Below, piece by piece: positions 1-6,508 of a stretch of DNA of 64,000 bases (its first letter is position 1; each line of letters starts with the position of its first letter). The position numbers and the translations under genes are program-made. The stretch is from Helicobacter canis. Its GTDB lineage: Bacteria; Campylobacterota; Campylobacteria; Campylobacterales; Helicobacteraceae. The stretch lies in contig NZ_VXKE01000019.1 in NCBI RefSeq assembly GCF_008693005.1, positions 100,352 to 164,351 on the forward strand, written 5' to 3'. The notes below the pieces were generated by a model. The model searched no databases and had not been told where the DNA came from. It saw only the letters and a program-made list of their open reading frames with translations.

Positions 1-393
1 CGCGCCATAGATTTGGTCAGCTTGCTGGGCATTGTCTGGGAGATCGACACTCACCCCCACGAGATAATACACTACCCAGCCTAGCACCACTGCATAAAAA
101 GCAAGGATAATAGGACCGCCAATGAGCGTAAGCCCAGCGAATCGCCACGGCTTCTTAGGGCTTGGATCTAGCTCGACAAACGCATCAGCTGTGTTTTTCT
201 GTGTCTTATTTCCCATAAGCATTTCGCCAACGAGCATTGCCACACCGATAAAAAGCGTCATCACCAAAAACAGCAGCACAAACGCCCCGCCGCCCATCTG
301 CCCCGCCATATAGGGGAATCGCCAAATATGCCCAAGCCCAATGGAGCTACCAAGTGTCGCCATAATAAAGCCAAATTTAGAAAAATTACCCAT
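1..393 (-). CDS. Sodium-dependent transporter, SNF/NSS family (N-terminal part)
   Basis: Only the first 131 codons lie in the window; the gene runs off the left edge. The start ATG ends at 393 and is preceded by AAGG at a good spacing. Near the N-terminus the protein has a run of Gly and the motif SIGLGHIWRFPYMAG, the signature of the first helix of neurotransmitter:sodium symporters, where the sodium and substrate site forms. Two further hydrophobic segments follow, with a charged loop around PSPKKPWRF. H. pylori has two such genes in tandem. The substrate cannot be told from this part; amino-acid uptake with sodium is the family role. Confidence 0.9.
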   Translation of the reverse strand, partial: MGNFSKFGFIMATLGSSIGLGHIWRFPYMAGQMGGGAFVLLFLVMTLFIGVAMLVGEMLMGNKTQKNTADAFVELDPSPKKPWRFAGLTLIGGPIILAFYAVVLGWVVYYLVGVSVDLPDNAQQADQIYGA

Positions 394-460
394 TGCTAAA
401 CCTTAAAAAATAATAAAACGAGCATTATAACTAATCAGGCTTAAAACTTATTGATTCTTA

Positions 461-480
461 GATTCTAGCCCTAGAATCTA
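461..480. repeat. Inverted pair of the AGATTCTAG motif
   Basis: AGATTCTAG, two bases, then CTAGAATCT forms a perfect 9-bp inverted repeat just past the likely ancestral end of the pyruvyl-transferase gene. It is one of many pairs of this motif in the window. There is no U-rich tail, so a terminator role is only possible. The rest of 394-570 holds the cryptic in-frame end of the pyruvyl-transferase gene (478-570). Confidence 0.5.
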
Positions 481-570
481 GGGAATGCTAGCGTGGTGTG
501 GCTCTAGCTCCTTAGCCAAAAACTCTTGCCCCACTTTTCTCCACGCTTTAAGTCGCTCATTGACTTTTCC

Positions 571-1758
571 CTAATCAATGGGTGGATTTTCTTTGATTTT
601 AGATTCTAGCTCTTCTAGGCTAGAGACCATACGATCTTGTAGCTCAAAGACTTCTAGCAAGGTTTCAAAGCGTGTGTTTAGGCTCTCGCTCGCACGATCT
701 TGTATGCGCATTAGGAAAAATGGCGTGTTCATCATAATGGCAAAGCAAGTGCCGTGGAATGAGCCTGTTGCCATTAGCTTACACTCTCTCACGCAAGCAA
801 GCCACTCTTGTATCGTGGCATTGTAGGTATCGCTTGGCTTATAGGTGCTAGCCACAGCTACGACATTGGCATATTTGCCTAGAATCTTTGGTAGCAAATC
901 CCCGCCAAATGCGCTATCACCATAGGTGTAAATAAAGATACTTTCACTAAGATTGCTAGGCAGATCAAGCGTAGCAGAATCTATAAGCTTGCAGTAATGC
1001 TCTCTGCTTAAAAGCATTGTAGGGTCTGGCACGCAAGTGGCTTTTATTGCTATGCTCTCAAGCATTGTAACGCCCGCTTGCTCTCTTGTGCTAATGGCGG
1101 TGAAACTTGTAAGGACATTTTTGAAGTAGTCTTGCTGGGCTTGGTTTTTAAACACTCTTTTGCCAAAGCTTGCGGCATAGGCGATTTTTGTAGATTCTGG
1201 TTTAGCAAACTCTAGCGTGAAGTAGGGTAGCCACGAGTAGGCATAGCCTTGTAGGCTCTCCTTTGGCGCAGTGCCCCAGTCATTCCACTGCTGATCACTC
1301 CCTGTGATAAAAATATCGCCGCTAAGCTCTGGGTAGTGGTGCTTTTGCGGGAGTATATAGTGCTGCAATCTAGAAGCGTGTAGGGCGATGTGAGATTGTT
1401 TAAACTCATTAAACCCACGCCTTTTGCGCATATCTAGCTCTGCTTGGCTCTCTTGTATGCTGCTGCCAAGCACGCGCTTTTTGCACGCGCGCACAAAGCG
1501 GTAGATGGAGTCGCCACAGATTCTGTGGAAGTAGTAGAGCTTCTTGCTAAAGGCTTGTGGCAGCCCCCAGATGACTTTGGTGTCAAACTTTGGGTAGTTG
1601 TCTCTAAGTGAGCGTTGCAGGGCGTAGGCTTGTAGAATCTGCCCGTAATTTTCCTCGCAAAAGACAAAGGTAACGATGCGCAATGTCTTTGCCTTGTGTT
1701 GTTTGGTCGTGCATTTACTAGAATCTAGTGGGAGTTTGGGTGTGTTTGGATTAGGCAT
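571..1758 (-). CDS. Polysaccharide pyruvyl transferase family protein, probably truncated by an amber codon
   Basis: This is a 395-residue polysaccharide pyruvyl transferase-family protein, which adds ketal pyruvate or a related group to surface glycans in the cytoplasm. Family features seen: VTFVFCEENYGQILQAYAL near the N-terminus, DIFITGSDQQWN, YAASFG, ISTREQAG, CVPDPTMLL and GSFHGTCFAIMMNTPFF near the C-terminus. The reading frame ends at TAG (571-573), but the same frame stays open to 478 and encodes about 30 more residues beginning GKVNERLKAWRKVG. That looks like the normal family tail, in which a Tyr codon would sit where the TAG is. The gene overlaps the upstream FrhB-like gene by 8 nt. 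The loss of the tail may reduce or abolish function. Confidence 0.85.
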   Translation of the reverse strand: MPNPNTPKLPLDSSKCTTKQHKAKTLRIVTFVFCEENYGQILQAYALQRSLRDNYPKFDTKVIWGLPQAFSKKLYYFHRICGDSIYRFVRACKKRVLGSSIQESQAELDMRKRRGFNEFKQSHIALHASRLQHYILPQKHHYPELSGDIFITGSDQQWNDWGTAPKESLQGYAYSWLPYFTLEFAKPESTKIAYAASFGKRVFKNQAQQDYFKNVLTSFTAISTREQAGVTMLESIAIKATCVPDPTMLLSREHYCKLIDSATLDLPSNLSESIFIYTYGDSAFGGDLLPKILGKYANVVAVASTYKPSDTYNATIQEWLACVRECKLMATGSFHGTCFAIMMNTPFFLMRIQDRASESLNTRFETLLEVFELQDRMVSSLEELESKIKENPPID

Positions 1759-2902
1759 TGTGTCTCCTTAGTTTGGATTTTAGGTAGAGTTTGATGGGCT
1801 TGGGCAAGCAAGCGACAAGAGCCGCCCGCAGTCGCCACTTTAGGATTGTGGGCAGCTCATAGATAGAATCTAAAAGGCAAGCACGCTCTAGCGGCTTTAG
1901 GGCTTTGTGTGGGTCATTTGTCTGCTCATAGGTGGTGATAATCTTGTGTAGGACTTTGCTCTGTGTGATAAAGGGGCGTTTAGGGTAGGGGTGGGAGCGC
2001 ACTAGAGAGACATTCCACGAAGCGATCTTCTCAAAGGTGCTTGGCACTATCTCCATAGATTCTGCGATAAGCTCCATAAACTCCACGCCTTGCCTACTAT
2101 GGATAAGCGCGCAGGTAACGCCTGTGGTGTCATAAAACTCTGGGTGATGGATATGCACTCCCCAATAGTCCCCTAGTGTGATATCTGCGCCAGACTTGAA
2201 GCCTTTGGCGTAGCAGTTTTCACAACTTGGGCGCGTGATAAAATGCCGCAAAAATCCTTGCATATAAACGACTTTTCCGGCAGTCTTTGTCTTTGTCTTT
2301 GTCTTTATGGCGAATGCCCCCTTGCCCCAGCCATAGTCCTTCCCACGGAAATTTACATCAAGCAGCTTTTCGCCCTCTTCTTCAAGCAGGCTGTGCTTAT
2401 AAATCTCCCAGACTTTCGCACTTGGGACAGAGTTGCAAATCACTTCTATGGTAAGGAGATTGGCATAAGACTTGCGCAGGAAGCTATGTAGCCCTTGGAT
2501 CTGGCACTGCACACCGCTAAAAAGCACGAGCCTGCCAGCTTGTAAATATGCTTTTGCTTGTTTGAAGCTATCGCCGATAAAAGATTCTACATATTTGGAG
2601 CGGCGTAGAGATTCTAGCTCATCGGCAGAAGCGATGGGCTTGTGGATAACTTTTAGGCTCTCATCATAGCACGCGCCAAAGACCACGCCACCACGCTTAA
2701 GCACTTCAAGTGCAAGCAGGGAGAAGACTCCGCCACTTGAAGACTTTGCTCTTAGGGTGGGGTTTTTGGCTTTAAGTGCTAGGCAAAACGGGGGGGGGGG
2801 GGTAATATTTAGGGATTCAGCTTTTAGCGAAAAATGCGGGAGCGGCGAAAAATCCCTGCGGTCATTACCGCTTAGGTAACTCCCTTGTGATTTTCCTTGC
2901 AA
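1751..2902 (-). CDS. FrhB-like (coenzyme F420 hydrogenase/dehydrogenase beta) protein, catalytic part of a split gene
   Basis: From about residue 50 this is an FrhB-domain protein of the kind found beside pyruvyl transferases in polysaccharide loci. Landmarks are AKSSSGGVFSLLALEVL, GGVVFGACYDE, RRSKYVESFIGD, LFSGVQCQIQGL, RPSCENCYAKGFKSGADITLGDYWG. Such proteins normally begin with two 4Fe-4S motifs; here that part is a separate frame just upstream (2913-3374). The first 45 residues are repeat-derived (QGSYLSGND) and include a C13 tract read as four prolines. The frame is open only back to a TAG at 2954-2956 and has no ATG, so TTG at 2902 is the best start. Two CXXC-type cysteine pairs remain. 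Likely a broken or switchable gene. Confidence 0.75.
   Translation of the reverse strand: MQGKSQGSYLSGNDRRDFSPLPHFSLKAESLNITPPPPFCLALKAKNPTLRAKSSSGGVFSLLALEVLKRGGVVFGACYDESLKVIHKPIASADELESLRRSKYVESFIGDSFKQAKAYLQAGRLVLFSGVQCQIQGLHSFLRKSYANLLTIEVICNSVPSAKVWEIYKHSLLEEEGEKLLDVNFRGKDYGWGKGAFAIKTKTKTKTAGKVVYMQGFLRHFITRPSCENCYAKGFKSGADITLGDYWGVHIHHPEFYDTTGVTCALIHSRQGVEFMELIAESMEIVPSTFEKIASWNVSLVRSHPYPKRPFITQSKVLHKIITTYEQTNDPHKALKPLERACLLDSIYELPTILKWRLRAALVACLPKPIKLYLKSKLRRHNA
2283..2306 (-). repeat. Hexanucleotide tandem repeat, four units
   Basis: GTCTTT occurs four times in tandem on the plus strand. On the coding strand it reads as alternating Lys and Thr (KTKTKTKT) inside the FrhB-like protein. 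Changes in copy number would keep the frame and alter the length of the charged loop only. Confidence 0.7.
2790..2802 (-). repeat. Homopolymer C13 (G13 on plus strand) inside the FrhB-like gene
   Basis: Thirteen G residues on the plus strand. Homopolymers of this length in Helicobacter surface-structure genes are typical slipped-strand contingency tracts. At 13 units the frame from TTG 2902 joins the FrhB domain, so this copy is ON relative to that start; gain or loss of one base would remove the FrhB domain from it. The tract lies just after the repeat block, at the junction with the ancestral protein. Confidence 0.75.
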
Positions 2903-2960
2903 CCCACATTTTTCATCTAAAATCTTTAGAATCGTATGAGCTTTTACTAGAATCTAGCCT
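2812..2960 (-). repeat. Mosaic repeat block, type B, in the FrhB-like gene
   Basis: On the minus strand this contains a GATGA start section, the core AAGGGAGTTACCTAAGCGG (within 2860-2886) and an end resembling AAAGCTGAATCC. The 27-bp core at 2860-2886 is identical to 58873-58899 in the glycosyltransferase gene. It is closely matched by 57347-57370 in lysA. Only one reading frame is open through the whole block, and it encodes GSYLSGND. Confidence 0.75.
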
Positions 2961-3374
2961 TGCTTGATCTTGTGGCTTGTTTAGAATCTCTGCATTTTTT
3001 CTGTCATTGCGAGCCGACTTGTCGGCGTGGCAATCCATACTAGAATCTAGCGCGCTAGATTCTAGGGGCTTGGAGTAAAAGCTTGGCTTATGCCAAGAGA
3101 AATGCACATAAATCCCACGAGAATCTAGGCTATGGCTTTTGACATCATAGGGGAAGCGCGACTTTTTGCGCACTTGATCATAGGGCGCGAAGTCTAAATA
3201 GGGCAGCGTAGGGCAGGCGATCTCACAAAGCTTGCACTCCGTGCAGGTGCTAGGATCGACTTTAGGGTAGTAGAATCCACAAAAATCCTGCGCCATTGTA
3301 ATGCTATCGTGCGGGCAGGCACTAAAGCACGCGCTACAGCCACAGCAGTGATTATCCTTGGGCAGTATTGGCAT
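2913..3374 (-). CDS. 4Fe-4S ferredoxin-type protein, N-terminal half of the split FrhB-like gene
   Basis: ATG at 3374 is chosen because AAGGAG lies 7 nt upstream; a longer frame reaching 3620 has no such site. Residues 9-20 give CCGCSACFSACP and residues 44-55 give CTECKLCEIACP, two 4Fe-4S clusters. This is exactly the N-terminal portion of FrhB-like polysaccharide-locus proteins. After about residue 60 the sequence becomes low-complexity and repeat-derived (LDSS, ESSALDSS, a type A repeat at 3002-3037), and it stops at TGA 2913-2915 without an FrhB domain. The FrhB domain follows in another frame 11 nt further on. Whether the two halves act as a pair of subunits is unknown. Confidence 0.8.
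   Translation of the reverse strand: MPILPKDNHCCGCSACFSACPHDSITMAQDFCGFYYPKVDPSTCTECKLCEIACPTLPYLDFAPYDQVRKKSRFPYDVKSHSLDSRGIYVHFSWHKPSFYSKPLESSALDSSMDCHADKSARNDRKNAEILNKPQDQARLDSSKSSYDSKDFR
3002..3037. repeat. Dispersed repeat, type A (TGTCATTGCGAGC...GCAATCCA)
   Basis: A 36-bp imperfect palindrome, TTGC-GAGCCGAC paired with GTCGGC-GTGGCAA, followed by ACTAGAATCTAGCGCGC. A second copy sits at 57176-57208 in lysA and is followed by nearly the same sequence. Similar TGTCATTGCGAG...GCAATCC elements occur in several bacterial groups. Here it is inside the reading frame of the Fe-S protein. Confidence 0.8.
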
Positions 3375-3656
3375 AATGCTCCTTAAAAGAAGTGGGATTA
3401 GAGTGAAGTGCGGATTATACACAAATCTCGCTAAATCATTTGCGCTAGTAGAATCTAAGTGTGCGAAGTATTTTGCAAGTTTTGGAAAAAAGGCTAGGCT
3501 AGAATCTAACACCCTAGAATCTAGCTTAAACTTCACACCACCACTACAAAACCTTGCCACAAAACCTTGCAAGGCAGAGTCCAAATAGCTATGATTACGC
3601 CTAGTGTTGTGTATTTGCACTTTTACTATGAAATTTATGAATAATTAAGGTTAGTT
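3375..3656. other. Divergent intergenic region before the phase-variable membrane gene
   Basis: This 282-bp stretch separates the minus-strand Fe-S gene from the plus-strand membrane gene. It contains several AGAATCTA motifs, for example near 3451 and 3500-3525. A minus-strand frame is open through part of it, but without a ribosome site or a recognisable domain. AAGG at 3647-3650 is the ribosome site for ATG 3657. I see no RNA gene. Confidence 0.5.
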
Positions 3657-3660
3657 ATGC

Positions 3661-3705
3661 AACCCAACCCAACCCAACCCAACCCAACCCAACCCAACCC
3701 AACCC
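3661..3705 (+). repeat. Pentanucleotide tandem repeat (AACCC)x9 at the 5' end of a gene
   Basis: Nine exact AACCC units begin four bases after the A of ATG 3657, which has AAGG at 3647-3650 (6-nt spacer). With nine units the ATG reads QPNPT repeats and stops at TAA 3708-3710. The downstream gene is in another frame that is also open through the repeat. Each unit shifts the frame by two, so 7 or 10 units would join the ATG to the gene. This is a translational on/off switch, OFF in this sequence. Confidence 0.9.
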
Positions 3706-3738
3706 AATAAGATCACTTATCCAGCCTTTATTTATGCG

Positions 3739-5226
3739 TTGTTGCTTGTTTTGTATTGTGCGGGTATGGTTGCCTACTCCCGCTACACTTTCAATCTTGA
3801 TGATATTTGGATGTGGCTTGAAATCTATTATGGTATGCCTATTTTTAATGGCTGGGATCCACAAGCTGGAAGATTTTTCCCCTTTGCTTCGCTGGATTTA
3901 AATATATTGATGCGATGGAGCAAAAATCCATACGCATTTTTCACTTTCAATGCGTGTATTGTGCTATGTGTGGGGCTACTTCTGTGGCAGATTTCGCGCT
4001 TGGTTTGCGGAGAAGCATACAAATGGCTTAGAGTATTTGCGCTTGGGCTTCTTCTCTTTCACCCCGGGTTTGCCACTATAATGCTTGGTATTTGCTATCC
4101 AGAGCGGATGCAGATTTTATTTTTACTGCTATTTGTGTGGGCAAGTATGAAATTTGCTGCAACAGATAAAGTGCGCTATGCTTGGGCTGGCTTCATTGCT
4201 GCTACCATTGCTCTATATTATAAAGAGCCTACATTTTTGTTCATTGGATTTTTTGGTGTGTTTGGCGTTGTTGTGCATTATATACGACATAGACAGCTGC
4301 ATATCTATTACGCATTTTTAGTGTGTAGTGCATTGCTGTATTTTATACTCTATTGCGTGTTAATTATTCCTAATGTTAATGGATATTATGGTGTCGGCTA
4401 TGAAAGTCAAAGAGCGATGATTTTGTCATTTATAAGTGGCATTGCTAATCTTGCGACAAATGATATGTTTTTGCTTATATTTCTTCCTATGCTTGTAGTA
4501 TATAGAATCTATTTATATGTGCGGCATAGATATGCAGTCCATATCATTTATGATGGTTTATTGTTTGGCTCTTTGCTTTATGTCGGTGTTTTTATAAAAA
4601 TGGGTTTTTTTAGAAATTATTATATTTTGCCTATGTATTTTATCTCATTTGGTGGGGTGATATATTTTCTTTTTGTGCAAGGATATTGGAAAAAATTTGT
4701 TTTTAAACTAGTGGGTATTGCTACACTTGTTTTTTACATAACAAACTCCCTGCCCCAAGGTATAACAACATATGTGGGCTTAAAGACAGAGGGTATCAAA
4801 TTCCACAATGCGCTAATGTTTATCGCGCAAGAGGCAAAGCATACAGAGCATATCAATCTCTATTTTGATGGTGATGACAATGATAAGTGGCGAGATTTTA
4901 CTTGGTATTGGGGCTATTTTGACATATATATAAAGGCTTTTTATGATACTTATAATGTCTCAATCCAGCTGCAAAAAGCACCGCAGAGTGGTGATTATAT
5001 TATGCTTAATCTTAATACAAATAAAATGATAGATTCTACCTATCTTGCTACTATGCGGCAAAAATACACGCTTGTATATGAAAGTGCGTGGTTTGGGCTG
5101 CCATACATTGGTTTGAGACCTATAATTAAATACATTTTTTCTAATCAAGCTGTCAAAGAGATTACACGAGGGTATGAAAATTTCTTTAAGCTTCCTTTGC
5201 GTGATTACATATATAAGATTCCATAA
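3739..5226 (+). CDS. Polytopic membrane protein, GT-C glycosyltransferase-like, phase-variable (OFF)
   Basis: The protein has roughly ten hydrophobic segments. An early extracytoplasmic loop carries NLDDIW about 20 residues after the first helix; acidic pairs at this place are typical of GT-C enzymes that use lipid-linked sugars, but I do not recognise a specific family. The coordinates give the longest frame, beginning at TTG. The true start is very probably ATG 3657, out of frame because the AACCC tract has nine units; in the ON frame the protein begins with QPNPT repeats followed by KITYPAFIYALLLVLY. The base composition is more AT-rich than that of its neighbours. Likely role: sugar addition to LPS or another glycan (inference). 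Confidence 0.7.
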   Translation: MLLVLYCAGMVAYSRYTFNLDDIWMWLEIYYGMPIFNGWDPQAGRFFPFASLDLNILMRWSKNPYAFFTFNACIVLCVGLLLWQISRLVCGEAYKWLRVFALGLLLFHPGFATIMLGICYPERMQILFLLLFVWASMKFAATDKVRYAWAGFIAATIALYYKEPTFLFIGFFGVFGVVVHYIRHRQLHIYYAFLVCSALLYFILYCVLIIPNVNGYYGVGYESQRAMILSFISGIANLATNDMFLLIFLPMLVVYRIYLYVRHRYAVHIIYDGLLFGSLLYVGVFIKMGFFRNYYILPMYFISFGGVIYFLFVQGYWKKFVFKLVGIATLVFYITNSLPQGITTYVGLKTEGIKFHNALMFIAQEAKHTEHINLYFDGDDNDKWRDFTWYWGYFDIYIKAFYDTYNVSIQLQKAPQSGDYIMLNLNTNKMIDSTYLATMRQKYTLVYESAWFGLPYIGLRPIIKYIFSNQAVKEITRGYENFFKLPLRDYIYKIP

Positions 5227-5261
5227 TATAGAGTAGTGTGTCGCGCTTTTAACATTAGCGC

Positions 5262-5285
5262 AAGATTCTAGCAGGCTAGAATCTT
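5262..5285. terminator. Perfect 11-bp inverted repeat between convergent genes
   Basis: AAGATTCTAGC and GCTAGAATCTT flank two bases. It lies between the ends of the plus-strand membrane gene and the minus-strand dcd gene, where a bidirectional terminator would be expected. There is no clear U tract, so termination is inferred from position only. It is built from the window's common AGATTCTAG motif. Confidence 0.4.
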
Positions 5286-5324
5286 AATGTATAGATGTGG
5301 CATTGCGTGCATATAGAATCTGCC

Positions 5325-5894
5325 TTAATCTCGCAAGATTCTAGGGAGGGTGATGTCTCTTTGTCCTTGGTATTTGCCATTTTTGTCTTTGTAGCTTACT
5401 TCGCAGGGCTCATCACCTTGGAGGAATAGCACTTGCGCTATGCCTTCATTGGCATAGATTTTGGCAGGCAGGGGCGTGGTGTTGCTAATCTCAATGGTGA
5501 TATGCCCCTCAAACTCTGGCTCAAATGGCGTAACATTGACGATGATCCCGCACCTTGCATAAGTGCTTTTGCCTAGGCAAATCGCTAGCACATCGCGGGG
5601 CATTTTGAAGTATTCTATCGTGTGGGCTAGGGCGAAAGAGTTGGGCGGGACTATGCAGAATCCGTCTTTAGCGGTTTTGGTGATGACATTTTTCTCATCA
5701 AAGTTTTTAGGATCTACGACCATAGAATCCACATTGCTAAAGATCATAAATCTATCGCCCACGCGAATATCATACCCATAGCTTGAAAGCCCGTAAGACA
5801 CGACATTTTTGCCGATTTGCTTCTCGCAAAATGGATCGATCATTTTATGCTCTAGGCTCATTTGCCGTATCCACGCATCTGATTTTAGTCCCAT
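5325..5894 (-). CDS. dcd: dCTP deaminase
   Basis: Deaminates dCTP to dUTP, feeding dTMP synthesis. At 189 residues it matches the usual length. Seen: [14 protein letters not shown] near residue 37, [14 protein letters not shown], the strongly conserved [18 protein letters not shown], and [30 protein letters not shown]. The Arg in KSTYARCG and the Glu in the EPEFEGH section are the expected active-site residues. It is divergent from accB and keeps the order dcd, accB, accC known from H. pylori. The C-terminal [11 protein letters not shown] is typical. Confidence 0.97.
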   Translation of the reverse strand: MGLKSDAWIRQMSLEHKMIDPFCEKQIGKNVVSYGLSSYGYDIRVGDRFMIFSNVDSMVVDPKNFDEKNVITKTAKDGFCIVPPNSFALAHTIEYFKMPRDVLAICLGKSTYARCGIIVNVTPFEPEFEGHITIEISNTTPLPAKIYANEGIAQVLFLQGDEPCEVSYKDKNGKYQGQRDITLPRILRD

Positions 5895-5982
5895 AGTGTT
5901 TGTCCTTTAAGTAAGTGAATTTATCTTGTGGGGTGAGTAGTGGTCCAAACGATTTTAAGCAATTTTGCGCTTAAAAGTGTGC

Positions 5983-5988
5983 TATTAT
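5983..5988 (+). promoter_or_regulatory. Probable promoter -10 for accBC
   Basis: TGCTATTAT is an extended -10 (TG-n-TATTAT) about 30 bases before the accB start, with an AT-rich upstream stretch and no strong -35, as is usual for Helicobacter sigma-80 promoters. Confidence 0.55.
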
Positions 5989-6020
5989 ACAAAATTTACT
6001 TCATTTTTAAAGGATTTTTG

Positions 6021-6506
6021 ATGAATTTGGCTGAAATCAAGAAGCTTATCGAGATTTTCAATAGTAGCTCACAAATTGCAAGACTTAGCATAAAGCAAGA
6101 CAACTTTGAGCTAAAGCTTGACAAAAGTAGCGCATCAGCTCTCCCTGCTGCACCAGCACCAGCTCTGCCAGCTGCCCACGCTCCACAGGCGCAAGCGCAC
6201 GCGCCAAAAGCAGTAGAGCCAGCCCCAGCCCAAGCCCTAGAATCTAGCGTGAGTGCTAGCAAGGGTGGAGATTTTATCACTTCTCCTATGGTAGGGACAT
6301 TCTACCACCGCCCAAGCCCAGATGCTGACCCGTATATTAAGGTTGGCGATGTGATTAAAAAGGGGCAGACGATAGGGATCATTGAGGCGATGAAGATTAT
6401 GAATGAGATTGAAGCAGAGTTTGACTGCAAGATTCTAGCTATTGAGACAGGAGATGGGCAGCCCGTGGAGTTTGGTAGCCATCTTATCAAAGTGGAAAAA
6501 GTATAG
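6021..6506 (+). CDS. accB: Acetyl-CoA carboxylase biotin carboxyl carrier protein
   Basis: Carries the biotin that AccC carboxylates in the first step of fatty-acid synthesis. ATG 6021 is chosen over an upstream in-frame start because AAAGGA precedes it and the protein then begins MNLAEIKKLIEIF, as the family does. It has 161 residues: an N-terminal helix, a flexible Ala/Pro/Gln-rich linker (about residues 38-80, including a short motif-derived LESS), then the biotinyl domain with ITSPMVGTFYHRPSPDADPY. The biotin lysine is K125 in EAMKIMNE. accC starts 2 nt after its stop. Confidence 0.97.
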   Translation: MNLAEIKKLIEIFNSSSQIARLSIKQDNFELKLDKSSASALPAAPAPALPAAHAPQAQAHAPKAVEPAPAQALESSVSASKGGDFITSPMVGTFYHRPSPDADPYIKVGDVIKKGQTIGIIEAMKIMNEIEAEFDCKILAIETGDGQPVEFGSHLIKVEKV

Positions 6507-6508
6507 AG

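Noticed and set aside
2460..2700. Plus-strand frames opposite the FrhB domain
   Set aside because: No start sites or domains; the opposite strand encodes conserved FrhB motifs.
3375..3620. Minus-strand extension of the Fe-S protein frame to 3620
   Set aside because: ATG 3374 has AAGGAG at the right distance and begins directly before the ferredoxin motifs; the extension has no family similarity and contains several AGATTCTAG motifs.
5996..6280. Minus-strand frame opposite accB
   Set aside because: Its Ala/Gly-rich sequence is the complement of the Ala/Pro linker codons of accB; it is a shadow.
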